Source: Ferruginibacter yonginensis (GTDB lineage Bacteria > Bacteroidota > Bacteroidia > Chitinophagales > Chitinophagaceae). Taken from it: a DNA stretch of 64,000 nt. Where the stretch lies: contig NZ_JBHSCZ010000001.1 of the NCBI RefSeq assembly GCF_042651465.1, forward strand, positions 372,001-436,000. The letters run 5' to 3'. Under the pieces are notes generated by a model, which saw only the letters and a list, made by a program, of their open reading frames with translations, was not told the DNA's origin and searched no databases. Shown here piece after piece: positions 9,607-18,908 of this stretch; the stretch's first letter is position 1, and each line of letters starts with the position of its first letter. A program made the position numbers and the translations under genes.

Positions 9607-12120
9607 TTAATCAAATAATGCTGTTTGTGGGGTTTCTTCTTGTTGAACAACCCACTCCATTTCAACAGCTTTATTAAAGTCTGTAAGCTTTGAACCTACT
9701 GCACTTCTTCCCATAACTTCAACAAGTTGGTCTATTTTATATTTTGTTTGTTGCTGTGCTTGACCTTTACCTGTTTTTACTAATAGCAGTGGGTGCTCAT
9801 TTGATGAAACAGCCATTACTACGTTATTTTTACCTTCTTTAATAAACATAAATTTACTATGCAATGTAGTGGTATCAATTTTAAAGCGCTTTACATTGTA
9901 CTGAAGTTTTTCATTGTCGAGGTACACCGTTGCAATTACTTTTTCTGGTACAAATTTTTCCATCAAAATAATTTTTTCTGGTTCAAAACGCTGCGTTAAT
10001 TCTTGGTCAATGATTTCGTAATTTCCATCAAAGTAATACACCACAATACGATCTTGTGCTTCAAATTTACCAAGGTATTGTCCTTTTTCTTCGGTATTTA
10101 ATCTACCAAACTTATTATCGAACCAAAGCTTTTTGGCATCTAATGTTGATCGTCCAGCATCTTTAAACCGAACCGTTTTTATTGGGTATTTGGTTACTTG
10201 ATTACCCATAGCACCCCTACCCTTAATTTCAAGTTCTTCAAAATAAAAATCAAGTTCTTTTTTCTTTGCACTACAATTTGGGCTCAAAATAATTTTCACC
10301 ACTTCAGCCTCACCATTGGGGTTCGATGAAAAATAATGAATCTTACTTTTTTCACTTCCTTTGGTAAGATCATATTCTTTCTCTCTTGTAATGCCCGTTA
10401 CATTAAAACGCTTAGCATAACTAATGCCCGTTTTCCCATCTACATAAATGATGTTATAGGTTGTGCGTTCATCATTTTTTTGAAACACGGCAGCATGAAT
10501 AATATCTTTACCAATAAATGTTTTTTCAGAAACCCTTACCACTTTCATTACACCAGCTTTGGTGAAAGCAATAATATCATCGAGGTCAGATACTTCACCG
10601 ATAAACTCATCTTTTTTAAGACTAGTACCTATAAACCCATCAGCATAATTTGCATACAATTTTATATTAGCAATTGCTACTGATTTTGCTTGTACCGTAT
10701 CAAAAGCTTTAATTTCTGTTTTACGTTCTCTGCCTTTGCCAAACTTCTTTAATAAATTTTCAAAATATGCAACTGCAAAGTCGGTAAGATGTTCTAAATG
10801 GTATTGTACATCTTTAATATCTGCTTCAAGTTGTTTAATTTGTTCATTCAGTTCGTCAATATCTAAACGATAAATTCTTCTTACAGGTTTTTCTGTTAAC
10901 TTAACAATATCTTCTCTTATGATAGCTCTCTTAAGTAATTTTTTGAAAGGCGTAAAAGCTTTGTCAATAGCGGCTAAAACAGCATCCCAAGTTTCATGCT
11001 TTTTCTCGAGTTCTTTATAAATTTTTTCTTCAAAAAATATTTTTTCAAGTGAGGTGTAATGCCACTTTTCTTGAAGTTCACTTAGTTTTATTTGAAGCTC
11101 CCAGCCTAATAACTTTTTAGTATTGTCAGTTGCAATTTGTAATAATTCACTCACCGTTAAAAACTGTGGTTTGTTATCTACAATTACACAAGCATTGGGT
11201 GAAATGCTCACTTCACAATCAGTGAATGCATACAAAGCATCTATTGTAATATCAGGTGAAATACCTGGGGCTAACTCAATAATAATTTCAACATCAGCAG
11301 CGGTATGATCGGTTACTTTTTTAATTTTAATTTTACCTTGATCGTTTGCTTTTACAATGCTTTCCATTAAGGTTGTAGTGGTAACACCAAATGGTACACT
11401 TTTAATAACCAATGTTTTCTTATCAAGCTCTTCTACAATGGCCCTAACCCTAATTTTTCCACCACGTTTACCATCATTATAATTGGTAGCATCTACAATT
11501 CCGCCTGTTAAAAAATCAGGCAATAATTCAAATCTTTTACCACGTAAGCATTTTATAGAAGCCTCAATTAGTTCACAAAAATTATGCGGTAAAATTTTGG
11601 TTGATAAACCTACGGCAATACCCTCAGCCCCTTGTGCCAATAGCAAAGGAAACTTCATTGGTAATGTTACGGGTTCATTTTTTCTACCATCATAACTTAA
11701 TTGGTGAATGGTAGTTTTTGCATTAAATGCAACCTCTAATGCAAACTTGCTGAGCCTAGCTTCAATATAACGTGGTGCAGCAGCATCATCACCTGTACGT
11801 ACATCGCCCCAGTTACCTTGTGTTTCAACAAGTAAATTCTTTTGACCGATATTCACCAAAGCATCACCAATACTAGCATCGCCATGCGGATGATACTGCA
11901 TACTTTGACCAATGATGTTGGCTACTTTATTAAACCTACCATCATCCATTTCTTTCATGGCATGTAAAATGCGGCGTTGTACTGGTTTTAGTCCATCTTC
12001 AATGGCTGGTACAGCACGTTCTAAAATAACGTAGCTGGCATAATCTAAAAACCATGTTTTGTATTGACCACCAATACCTGAGTTGCTATGTTTATATTCT
12101 TCTTTATTTGCTTTTGCCAT
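9607..12120 (-). CDS. parC: DNA topoisomerase IV subunit A
   Basis: The 837-residue protein is the DNA-cleaving subunit of a type IIA topoisomerase. The N-terminal breakage-reunion domain shows LERAVPAIEDGLKPVQRRIL (31-52), YHPHGDASIGDAL (76-88) and the catalytic R117-Y118 in AAAPRYIEARLS. A coiled-coil arm lies near 340-470 and a C-terminal beta-pinwheel region follows without an obvious GyrA box. It is the last gene of an operon whose first gene is parE, which supports topoisomerase IV rather than gyrase A. Its ATG lies 3 nt after the VOC gene. Role: chromosome decatenation together with ParE. Confidence 0.93.
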   Translation of the reverse strand: MAKANKEEYKHSNSGIGGQYKTWFLDYASYVILERAVPAIEDGLKPVQRRILHAMKEMDDGRFNKVANIIGQSMQYHPHGDASIGDALVNIGQKNLLVETQGNWGDVRTGDDAAAPRYIEARLSKFALEVAFNAKTTIHQLSYDGRKNEPVTLPMKFPLLLAQGAEGIAVGLSTKILPHNFCELIEASIKCLRGKRFELLPDFLTGGIVDATNYNDGKRGGKIRVRAIVEELDKKTLVIKSVPFGVTTTTLMESIVKANDQGKIKIKKVTDHTAADVEIIIELAPGISPDITIDALYAFTDCEVSISPNACVIVDNKPQFLTVSELLQIATDNTKKLLGWELQIKLSELQEKWHYTSLEKIFFEEKIYKELEKKHETWDAVLAAIDKAFTPFKKLLKRAIIREDIVKLTEKPVRRIYRLDIDELNEQIKQLEADIKDVQYHLEHLTDFAVAYFENLLKKFGKGRERKTEIKAFDTVQAKSVAIANIKLYANYADGFIGTSLKKDEFIGEVSDLDDIIAFTKAGVMKVVRVSEKTFIGKDIIHAAVFQKNDERTTYNIIYVDGKTGISYAKRFNVTGITREKEYDLTKGSEKSKIHYFSSNPNGEAEVVKIILSPNCSAKKKELDFYFEELEIKGRGAMGNQVTKYPIKTVRFKDAGRSTLDAKKLWFDNKFGRLNTEEKGQYLGKFEAQDRIVVYYFDGNYEIIDQELTQRFEPEKIILMEKFVPEKVIATVYLDNEKLQYNVKRFKIDTTTLHSKFMFIKEGKNNVVMAVSSNEHPLLLVKTGKGQAQQQTKYKIDQLVEVMGRSAVGSKLTDFNKAVEMEWVVQQEETPQTALFD

Positions 12121-12123
12121 AAT

Positions 12124-12519
12124 TTATATTGATGCGTATAACTCTAATGGTTGACCGTTAGGGTCATAAAAAAAACAAAACTTTTTATTACTGTATTCAT
12201 CTATTCTTATTGGTTCAGTTGCTACGCCGTGTTGCTGTAAATGTGCTACTGCTGCTTCTACATCATCTACTTCAAATGCTAAATGTCGCAATCCTTTTGC
12301 CTCTGGGTAAGAGGCTCTTTTTGCTACATCATCAAATGAAAATAATTCAATTTGATATTGACCATTAATAGATAAATCTAATTTATAAGAATTTCTTGCT
12401 TCACGATAAACTTCCTGCACAACGTTGAACCCTAATATGTTTACATAAAAATGCTTACTTGCCTCATATTGATCGGTTATGATTGCAACATGATGAATGC
12501 AATTAATTTTCATGTTCAA
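12124..12519 (-). CDS. VOC-family (glyoxalase-like) metalloprotein
   Basis: This 131-residue single-domain protein has the VOC fold with the usual metal ligands visible: H10 (HHVAI), E58 (QIELF), H79 (LRHLAF) and E126 (LELY). It resembles the YaeR/GloA2-like subgroup rather than classical glyoxalase I; the substrate is not predictable. The first ATG overlaps the upstream DUF1835 gene by 17 nt, and the in-frame ATG at codon 3 would overlap by 11 nt; either is possible. It is the fourth gene of the parE-parC operon. Confidence 0.85.
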   Translation of the reverse strand: MNMKINCIHHVAIITDQYEASKHFYVNILGFNVVQEVYREARNSYKLDLSINGQYQIELFSFDDVAKRASYPEAKGLRHLAFEVDDVEAAVAHLQQHGVATEPIRIDEYSNKKFCFFYDPNGQPLELYASI

Positions 12520-13333
12520 CCTTACTTAATAGTTTAAACTCAATTTCTTTAAGTGATTTACCTTCACCCTGCATTTCAAAAATATTGTTAGCGGTTAATG
12601 TTTTCAATCGCCAAATTAAATATGCTTCGCTACAAGCCACTTTTGATTTTGATTGGTATTGTTGTACAATTTTGGTAGCTTTTTGAAAATCATTACCAAC
12701 GAATTTTTTTATTTCAGTATCAAAAAAAGTTTCATCGTGTTGCGCTAATTTTTTACCACCTTCTAACAAACGAATGGTTTTGTTATCTGTCATTAATTTT
12801 TGCCACTCATCGGGGTCAACTTCTAACTCACTCAATGTAATTTCTCTTGCTAACTTTTTTGCTTTTAAAAATTCTTTGGCTGGTATTTGATGTAAATATT
12901 CTGGGTAAAAAATGTTACCCTTTTCATTAATGAATGGCAAGTTATTCAAGTACAAAATTTGCACCCTTCCTTGGAAAGGTTTTACAAAATGCAACAACCA
13001 ATAATACCCACAAACATCCCTACTATTTTGTGCTGCCCAAATGTATAATTGTTCTTCCTCATTTCTTCGCAACGTACCTACTACTTGTGCAATAGTGGTG
13101 TAATCATTGGTTTCATCATCTAAATGTTTGGTCGAAAAATCGCCAGCGGCCAATACTGCTAACCACCAATTTTTTCGAGCAGCTCTACCCTCCCCTACAT
13201 ATATGTTTTCAATGGGACCAACTGAATAGTCATCAGTAATGGTTACTACTTCACCAGCAAGGGTTTCATCTAAATTTATTACCTCTTGTAAAATTTTTGC
13301 ATCAGCGTCGCTAAAAACAATATGTATCATCAA
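12503..13333 (-). CDS. DUF1835 / DUF3658 domain protein
   Basis: The 276-residue protein opens with MIHIVFSDADA and contains D-D-Y-S-V-G-P-I, the typical signature of DUF1835; the C-terminal part (about 160-270) fits the DUF3658 domain usually fused to it. No signal peptide or membrane segment is seen. The biochemical function of the family is unknown to me. The gene is third in the parE-parC operon, 30 nt after the methyltransferase, and its end overlaps the VOC gene. Confidence 0.8.
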   Translation of the reverse strand: MMIHIVFSDADAKILQEVINLDETLAGEVVTITDDYSVGPIENIYVGEGRAARKNWWLAVLAAGDFSTKHLDDETNDYTTIAQVVGTLRRNEEEQLYIWAAQNSRDVCGYYWLLHFVKPFQGRVQILYLNNLPFINEKGNIFYPEYLHQIPAKEFLKAKKLAREITLSELEVDPDEWQKLMTDNKTIRLLEGGKKLAQHDETFFDTEIKKFVGNDFQKATKIVQQYQSKSKVACSEAYLIWRLKTLTANNIFEMQGEGKSLKEIEFKLLSKVEHEN

Positions 13334-13363
13334 CTAATAATTGTGTTTAAATTAAATATGTGT

Positions 13364-14146
13364 TTATTGCCTTTGAATAAGATAATAAACACAACTTGTA
13401 AAAAAATTACGAACCCACGGTATGGCTTTTATGAAGCTAAATTGTGTTCGTGGTTTCCAACCAAATTTATATTGATAAATTGGGTTAATTAAGTAATGCG
13501 TATGGTGTAATACTGTGTAACCTGTTTGCCCTACAATTTTTTCAAAACGTTCAATGGAAATACCTGTTTCTTTAATCTCTAACATTTCTTCCCAATTTTC
13601 GCCATTACTTTTTAGTATCCATTTATAAATACTTTTTGGTAAAAGATGATAATAGGGAATTTTTGATAACCATTTGTTTTTACAAATTTGTTGGTGGCCA
13701 CCCAATGGCATTTGCCAAGGAGGAAATCCAAAAAATATAACACCATTTTTGTTTAAAAACGTTTGCATATAGCGCATTAACTTGGGTTGATCATGTATGT
13801 GCTCAATTACGTCTTTTAAAATGATTACATCAAATGCACCTCCTAATTCATTTGCTGTAGTATCGTATATATTTTTTGAAATAAAATGTATTGCACCTCT
13901 CTCAATATCTTTTTGTAACCATAGCCTTGCATTTACCAACCTCGTTTCATCTAACTCAACGCCTACTCCTTTACAACCCTTATCAATAAAGGCTTTTAGC
14001 ACACCACCTTCACCACAACCAATTTCTAAAATACGCATACCTGGTTGTATGCTGCATTTCTTTTCAATAAATGGCAGCACATAGTTATGGGTATTTTCTA
14101 TTTGCATGTCAAAATACCGCTTTCTATCTTTATGAAATTCAAACAT
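13364..14146 (-). CDS. Class I SAM-dependent methyltransferase
   Basis: The 260-residue protein has a Rossmann methyltransferase core. Motif I is ILEIGCGEGG (39-48), an acidic post-I residue is in GVGVELDE, and a motif II/III-like stretch is FDVIILKDVIEHI. The DVIEHI pattern is common in methyltransferases acting on quinone precursors, lipids or glycans, so the substrate is open. Its start overlaps the end of parE by 8 nt, suggesting translational coupling inside the topoisomerase operon. Confidence 0.85.
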   Translation of the reverse strand: MFEFHKDRKRYFDMQIENTHNYVLPFIEKKCSIQPGMRILEIGCGEGGVLKAFIDKGCKGVGVELDETRLVNARLWLQKDIERGAIHFISKNIYDTTANELGGAFDVIILKDVIEHIHDQPKLMRYMQTFLNKNGVIFFGFPPWQMPLGGHQQICKNKWLSKIPYYHLLPKSIYKWILKSNGENWEEMLEIKETGISIERFEKIVGQTGYTVLHHTHYLINPIYQYKFGWKPRTQFSFIKAIPWVRNFFTSCVYYLIQRQ

Positions 14147-16046
14147 CGGCTGTTTCGTTTATTGGTGTTGCTTCGTCAATTTCAATTTTTAAATTATCAA
14201 TAATGAAATCTTGACGACTCGGTGTATTTTTACCCATGTAATATTCTAATAAATCTTGCATGTGTTCACCTTGCTCTGGTATAAGTGGTTGTAACTTCAT
14301 ATTAGTACCAATAAAACGGGCAAACTCTTCCGGACTAATTTCACCTAAACCTTTAAATCGAGTGATTTCAGGCTTTGCACTTAGTTTTTTAATGGCTTGT
14401 TGTTTTTCATTTTCATCGTAGCAATAAATGGTTTCCTTTTTATCACGTACCCTAAACAATGGTGTTTCTAAAATATACACATGGCCATTCTTCACTAAAT
14501 CAGGAAAAAATTGTAAAAAGAAAGTCATTAGCAACAAACGAATGTGCATTCCATCCACATCAGCATCAGTAGCAATTACAATGTTATTATAACGCAAACC
14601 TTCATAGCCTTCTTCAATATTTAAAGCATGTTGTAATAAATTGAATTCTTCGTTTTCGTAAACAATTTTTTTAGTAAGACCAAAACAGTTCAAAGGCTTA
14701 CCCCTTAAACTAAATACTGCTTGCGTATTTACGTTTCGTGACTTGGTAATTGAACCACTTGCACTATCGCCTTCGGTAATAAAAATGGTACTTTCTTTTT
14801 GTTTTTCTATTACAACGTCTTTGTCTTTACCGGTAGGTTCATCGTTATAATGGTATTTACAATCTCTTAATTTTTTGTTGTGTAAGTTGGCTTTTTTGGC
14901 TCTTTCGTTCGCTAATTTTTTAATACCAGCAAGTTCTTTACGTTCTCTCTCATTTTGTTCAATGCGCTTTTTCATCGCATCAGCTACTGTTGGGTTTCTA
15001 TGCAAAAAATTATCTAGCTCTTTTAATAAAAAATCGCCAATAAAATTTTTCATGCTTGGCCCATTTTCATAAACTGTTTGTGAGCCCAACTTTGTTTTGG
15101 TTTGGCTTTCAAAAACGGGCTCTTGCACCCTTACTGAAACAGCTGCACAAATACTACCACGTATATCAGCCGCATCATAATCTTTCTTAAAAAACTCTCT
15201 AATAGTTTTTACAAAGCCTTCTCTAAAAGCGGCCAAGTGCGTACCACCTTGTGTAGTAAATTGCCCGTTTACAAAACTATAATATTCTTCACCATAGCCA
15301 TTTTCGTGGGTTATAGCAACTTCAATATCATCGCCTTTGAGGTGAATTATGGGATAACGCAACTCATCAACATTGGTTTTACGTTGTAACAAATCTAAAA
15401 GGCCATTTTTACTTACATAGCGTTTACCATTTAAATTCATTACCAAACCTGCATTGAGGTAACAGTAATTCCAAAATTGATTGTCTAAATATTCTTGTAC
15501 AAAATGAAAGTTTTTAAAAATAGTTTCATCTGGTATAAACTCTACGAACGTACCGTTATCTTCTTTAGTAGCAATTTCTTTATGCTCCTTAACCAATTCG
15601 CCTTTATTAAATTCAGCTGTTTTTTCTTTGCCCTCTCTATAGGCGGTAACTTTAAAATGAGTACTTAAAGCATTTACAGCCTTTGTACCTACACCATTTA
15701 AACCTACACTTTTTTGAAAGGCTTTACTATCGTATTTAGCACCGGTATTTATTTTACTCACCACATCAATCACTTTACCCAAGGGTATACCTCTACCATA
15801 ATCTCTAACAGTAATAATTTTATCGTTGATGGTTACATCAACATGTTTACCATATCCCATGGTATGCTCATCAATACAGTTATCAATTACCTCTTTTAAT
15901 AAAACGTATATACCATCATCAGGACTACTACCATCACCCAATTTACCAATATACATACCGGGGCGAAGGCGAATATGTTCTTTCCAATCGAGGCTCCTAA
16001 TTGAGCCCTCATCGTATGTAGATGTTATTTTTTCTTTTTCTGACAT
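14139..16046 (-). CDS. parE: DNA topoisomerase IV subunit B
   Basis: The 635-residue ATPase subunit of topoisomerase IV has the GHKL ATP-binding residues in KEVIDNCIDEH (E52, N56), GRGIP (84-88) and GLNGVGTKAVNAL (115-127). The TOPRIM domain shows ITEGDSASG (near residue 425) and DADVDG (near 495). Length fits ParE rather than the longer gyrase B. It heads a minus-strand operon ending with parC; the three genes between encode proteins without an evident topological role. Confidence 0.93.
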   Translation of the reverse strand: MSEKEKITSTYDEGSIRSLDWKEHIRLRPGMYIGKLGDGSSPDDGIYVLLKEVIDNCIDEHTMGYGKHVDVTINDKIITVRDYGRGIPLGKVIDVVSKINTGAKYDSKAFQKSVGLNGVGTKAVNALSTHFKVTAYREGKEKTAEFNKGELVKEHKEIATKEDNGTFVEFIPDETIFKNFHFVQEYLDNQFWNYCYLNAGLVMNLNGKRYVSKNGLLDLLQRKTNVDELRYPIIHLKGDDIEVAITHENGYGEEYYSFVNGQFTTQGGTHLAAFREGFVKTIREFFKKDYDAADIRGSICAAVSVRVQEPVFESQTKTKLGSQTVYENGPSMKNFIGDFLLKELDNFLHRNPTVADAMKKRIEQNERERKELAGIKKLANERAKKANLHNKKLRDCKYHYNDEPTGKDKDVVIEKQKESTIFITEGDSASGSITKSRNVNTQAVFSLRGKPLNCFGLTKKIVYENEEFNLLQHALNIEEGYEGLRYNNIVIATDADVDGMHIRLLLMTFFLQFFPDLVKNGHVYILETPLFRVRDKKETIYCYDENEKQQAIKKLSAKPEITRFKGLGEISPEEFARFIGTNMKLQPLIPEQGEHMQDLLEYYMGKNTPSRQDFIIDNLKIEIDEATPINETADV

Positions 16047-16270
16047 GCTATTTTTCCTAAAATATTTGGTGATACTGTGGCAAATGTTGCACTATGCTGC
16101 GAATATAAAGTAAGCCTTTAATAAAATACAACTATGTTTTTTCCACAAGTATCCTAAAAATGTTAGCAAATATATAATTCTTTTTTGTGTATCCATTTAA
16201 AAGCTGGCATTAACATACAAACAGTAAATTTTGGAACAGCATTTGAATCAACAACTTTAAAATAAGTGAT

Positions 16271-16900
16271 ATGAAAAAGATTCAATGGGTAGCTATAATG
16301 ATGTTAAGTTTTATTGTGGCATCATGCAACAGCACACAAGTAATATCATCATACAAAGATGAAAAAGCGGTTATTAAAGATTACAAAAAGATTTTGGTAT
16401 TGGGAATTTTTCAGCAAAAAGATAGGGCTTTAAGACAAGCAACTGAAGATGCATTAGCAGATAAATTGAAAGATAAAGGCTACAATGCAGTAACCGCTAT
16501 GCAAGAGTTTGGACCAAAGGCATTTGATAAAGTACCTGAAGATCAAATAGCTGAAAAATTGAAAAACAGTGGTTTTGATGCGGTAATTACAACTGCTTTG
16601 CTTGATAAGAAAAAAGACCAAAGTTACCAGCCAGGCAATGTACGTTACCAACCTGTGGGTGTGTATTATAACCGATTTGGTAGATATTATACCACAGTTT
16701 ACGATAGGGTGTATCAACCAGGTTATTATACCACATCAACGGACTATTATTTAGAATCAAATTTGTATGATATTAATTCTGGCGATATGGTGTACTCTGT
16801 ACAAACACAATCGTACGATCCATCATCTGCCAGAAATTTAGCCAACAATAATAGTAAGCGTATTGTTCAAGATTTAGTTGATAATGGCATTTTAAAATAA
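16271..16900 (+). CDS. Putative outer-membrane or periplasmic lipoprotein
   Basis: The 209-residue protein begins with a lipoprotein signal peptide with lipobox VASC (Cys19). After the Cys the mature part starts S-T-Q-V-I-S-S-Y-K-D, and residues 40-110 look like an alpha/beta domain (KKILVLGIF, NAVTAM, FDAVITTALL) of the kind found in small lipoproteins that bind other envelope proteins. A tyrosine-rich stretch follows at about 118-165. I do not recognise the family with certainty. It is monocistronic, with a terminator directly downstream. TAAATTTTG about 35 nt before the ATG resembles a -7 element with one extra base. Confidence 0.7.
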   Translation: MKKIQWVAIMMLSFIVASCNSTQVISSYKDEKAVIKDYKKILVLGIFQQKDRALRQATEDALADKLKDKGYNAVTAMQEFGPKAFDKVPEDQIAEKLKNSGFDAVITTALLDKKKDQSYQPGNVRYQPVGVYYNRFGRYYTTVYDRVYQPGYYTTSTDYYLESNLYDINSGDMVYSVQTQSYDPSSARNLANNNSKRIVQDLVDNGILK

Positions 16901-16924
16901 TAACATTGTTCAAGCAGCAGATAA

Positions 16925-16954
16925 ATGCGAAGTTGTTATGACTTCGCATTTTTA
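16925..16954 (+). terminator. Terminator after the lipoprotein gene
   Basis: A perfect 9-bp stem (ATGCGAAGT / ACTTCGCAT) with a 7-nt loop is followed by TTTTTATT. Confidence 0.85.
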
Positions 16955-16977
16955 TTGTATACCTTTAAATAAAAAAA

Positions 16978-17502
16978 TTGCAACCAATAATAACAGATAG
17001 GGTTTTTATAAAAGAAGCGGCTAATAATAATGAAGACAGACATGATGCCCTAAGAATGTATTTACAAAAAATGGATGGTGTAGTGCTTGATGAAATGGTG
17101 CATGCTATCAACGAAGTTGTTACACCATTGGTTGATTGTACCACTTGTGGAGGATGTTGTAGACAATTAATGATTAATGTAACCGATAAAGAACATGAAA
17201 CTGTTGCAGCACATTTACAAATGAGTTCGGTTGCTTTTAAACAACAATATTTAGAAGAAAGTTTACAAGGTAAATTGATTATGAGTACAATACCTTGTCA
17301 TTTTTTAGAAGCGTCTAAATGCACTATTTACGAACAACGTTTTAATGAATGTAGGGCATTTCCTCATTTGCACGAACCTAATTTTAAAGGTAGGCTATTC
17401 GGCACTTTAGTACACTATGCTATGTGCCCCATAATTTATAATGTTATTGAAGAACTACAGTATGCATCTGGATTTATGAATAGACCCAACACTACTGCCT
17501 AA
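16978..17502 (+). CDS. YkgJ-family cysteine-cluster protein
   Basis: The 174-residue protein has the CxxCxxCC cluster C54-T-T-C57-G-G-C60-C61, with further cysteines in PCHFLEASKC, NECRAF and MCPI, as in YkgJ/UPF0153 proteins that are thought to bind zinc or an iron-sulfur cluster. The frame starts with TTG at 16978, just after an in-frame stop; the only ATG upstream of the cluster is at 17056. Conserved-looking sequence before that ATG favours the TTG start, but this is not certain. Its stop lies 2 nt from the stop of rsmD on the opposite strand, and no terminator fits between them. Confidence 0.8.
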   Translation: MQPIITDRVFIKEAANNNEDRHDALRMYLQKMDGVVLDEMVHAINEVVTPLVDCTTCGGCCRQLMINVTDKEHETVAAHLQMSSVAFKQQYLEESLQGKLIMSTIPCHFLEASKCTIYEQRFNECRAFPHLHEPNFKGRLFGTLVHYAMCPIIYNVIEELQYASGFMNRPNTTA

Positions 17503-17504
17503 AA

Positions 17505-18044
17505 TTATTCATTGATGAAGGTTGAGAAAATGGTGGTTCCATAATTTCTTTCTGAAACATAATGATCAAATTTTCTATAATCGTTTCTCGGTGTGTGTTC
17601 TAAAATAAATCGGCCACCTTTTTTTAGTAAGTTTTTTTCGAAAATTCTTAATGGCAAATCATCTATAGTTGTTAATGCATATGGCGGACCGGCAAATATA
17701 AAATCATATTGCATGGAACAACTGTTGATGTACATAAACACATCACTTTTTACTACTTTAAAATTTTCGAAACCTAAAGTAGTAGCTGTTTTTTTAATGA
17801 ATTCGTACATTTTGGTATCTTTCTCAACGATGGTAAGGTCGGGTACACCCCTACTTGCAAGTTCGTAACTAATGCAGCCCGTACCTCCAAATAAATCAAG
17901 TGTTACCAATTCTTCAAAGTCGAGTTGATTTTGCAAAATATTAAACAAGCCTTCTTTTGCAATATCAGTAGTTGGCCTTGTATGTGGCATATTAGTAGGA
18001 GGTGCAATACGCCTGCCACCATGGGTTCCGCTAATTATACGCAT
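17505..18044 (-). CDS. rsmD: 16S rRNA (guanine966-N2)-methyltransferase family, altered NPPY motif
   Basis: This 179-residue protein matches RsmD in length and motifs: MRIISGTHGGRRI at the N-terminus, TRPTTDIAKEGLFNIL, and the SAM-binding VTLDLFGGTGCISYE (48-61). Motif IV, normally [DN]PP[YF], reads A-G-P-P-Y (residues 118-122): codon 119 is GGT (17688-17690) instead of the expected Asp or Asn codon. One transition from GAT would explain it. The activity of this copy is therefore uncertain. Its start overlaps the end of the DUF3822 gene by 10 nt, an arrangement I know from other Bacteroidota. Confidence 0.88.
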   Translation of the reverse strand: MRIISGTHGGRRIAPPTNMPHTRPTTDIAKEGLFNILQNQLDFEELVTLDLFGGTGCISYELASRGVPDLTIVEKDTKMYEFIKKTATTLGFENFKVVKSDVFMYINSCSMQYDFIFAGPPYALTTIDDLPLRIFEKNLLKKGGRFILEHTPRNDYRKFDHYVSERNYGTTIFSTFINE

Positions 18045-18865
18045 TGTGCTGCCGTTATTAAATGAGTAAAATATTGAGCTGGTATTGTTGCTACATCTGC
18101 TGCAACAGTAACATCAGCAGGCAATGTAGCTAACTGTACTGTTAAAAAATATTTGTAAATATTTTCATACAGGTATGAGTCAACCTCAATAAAACCGCCC
18201 AACTGTAAATGAACATGTACTGGTAAAATATCAAATTGTTCACAAACATTCAGTAAATGATAGCTTACATCTGTTGGATTTTTATAATCAAACAGTTGTA
18301 TAATTTGTAAATGCTCATTTTTGTATAGTATTAATTTAATAGTACTATGGTATACGATACATTGTAAAAAATGAGGTGTGGGTGGTTGCTTTATTTGTAA
18401 AGCATTTGCATGTGTAAATATTGCTGTTGAAAAATGTTGTAACAAGGTATTTTCAATAACCGTTGGCACGGCATACAATAACTTCACCTCATTTAAATGT
18501 GCAACAGTTGTTACTTTAATTTTTTGAAGATGTACATTGGTAAAGAGTAATGCAGCAATGGCTTCTTTAGTATCATTTGAAAAATATGTTGTAGGTATTA
18601 AAGTGGCATTTTTAAAATTATAAACCACATTGATGGCTGAATATTGGGCAGACAATATATTTTCGTTATCAATAATATTGTTTAAATGAGCAGCATAATC
18701 TGTTGCAATAATATTTTTATCAAAATCAAACACATACAAACCCAATACCGTAAATGGGTTGCTATCGTAAATCAAGAAACAAATATCATTATCACCCACT
18801 TCAATCAATAATTTTTTTTGAGAGAAATCGGTAATAGTGGGAGGTATTTTAAATGCTATTTTCAA
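18035..18865 (-). CDS. DUF3822 family protein
   Basis: The 276-residue protein is recognised as the DUF3822 family by its position immediately upstream of rsmD and by an actin-like/PilM-like pattern of beta strands (LLIEVGDNDICFLIYD, INVVYNF, CIVYHSTIKLILY). No signal peptide or membrane helix is seen; function is unknown. Translation most likely starts at TTG 18865 because an in-frame stop lies four codons upstream and the nearby ATG (18868-18870) is out of frame. The divergent MATE gene starts only 43 bp away. Confidence 0.72.
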   Translation of the reverse strand: MKIAFKIPPTITDFSQKKLLIEVGDNDICFLIYDSNPFTVLGLYVFDFDKNIIATDYAAHLNNIIDNENILSAQYSAINVVYNFKNATLIPTTYFSNDTKEAIAALLFTNVHLQKIKVTTVAHLNEVKLLYAVPTVIENTLLQHFSTAIFTHANALQIKQPPTPHFLQCIVYHSTIKLILYKNEHLQIIQLFDYKNPTDVSYHLLNVCEQFDILPVHVHLQLGGFIEVDSYLYENIYKYFLTVQLATLPADVTVAADVATIPAQYFTHLITAAQCV

Positions 18866-18893
18866 ACCATGAATTTAAGCAGGCAAAATAAGA

Positions 18894-18901
18894 TAATTTT
18901 G
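18894..18901 (+). promoter_or_regulatory. Promoter -7 element for the MATE gene
   Basis: TAATTTTG is an exact match to the Bacteroidota consensus TAnnTTTG and lies only 7 nt before the ATG at 18909. Transcription would begin within a base or two of the start codon, giving a leaderless or nearly leaderless mRNA. No convincing -33 element is seen. Confidence 0.5.
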
Positions 18902-18908
18902 CTGACAT

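Noticed and set aside
12503..12519. 17-nt overlap between DUF1835 and VOC genes as a frameshifted fusion
   Set aside because: Both proteins have complete, typical family ends; the overlap is consistent with operon packing.
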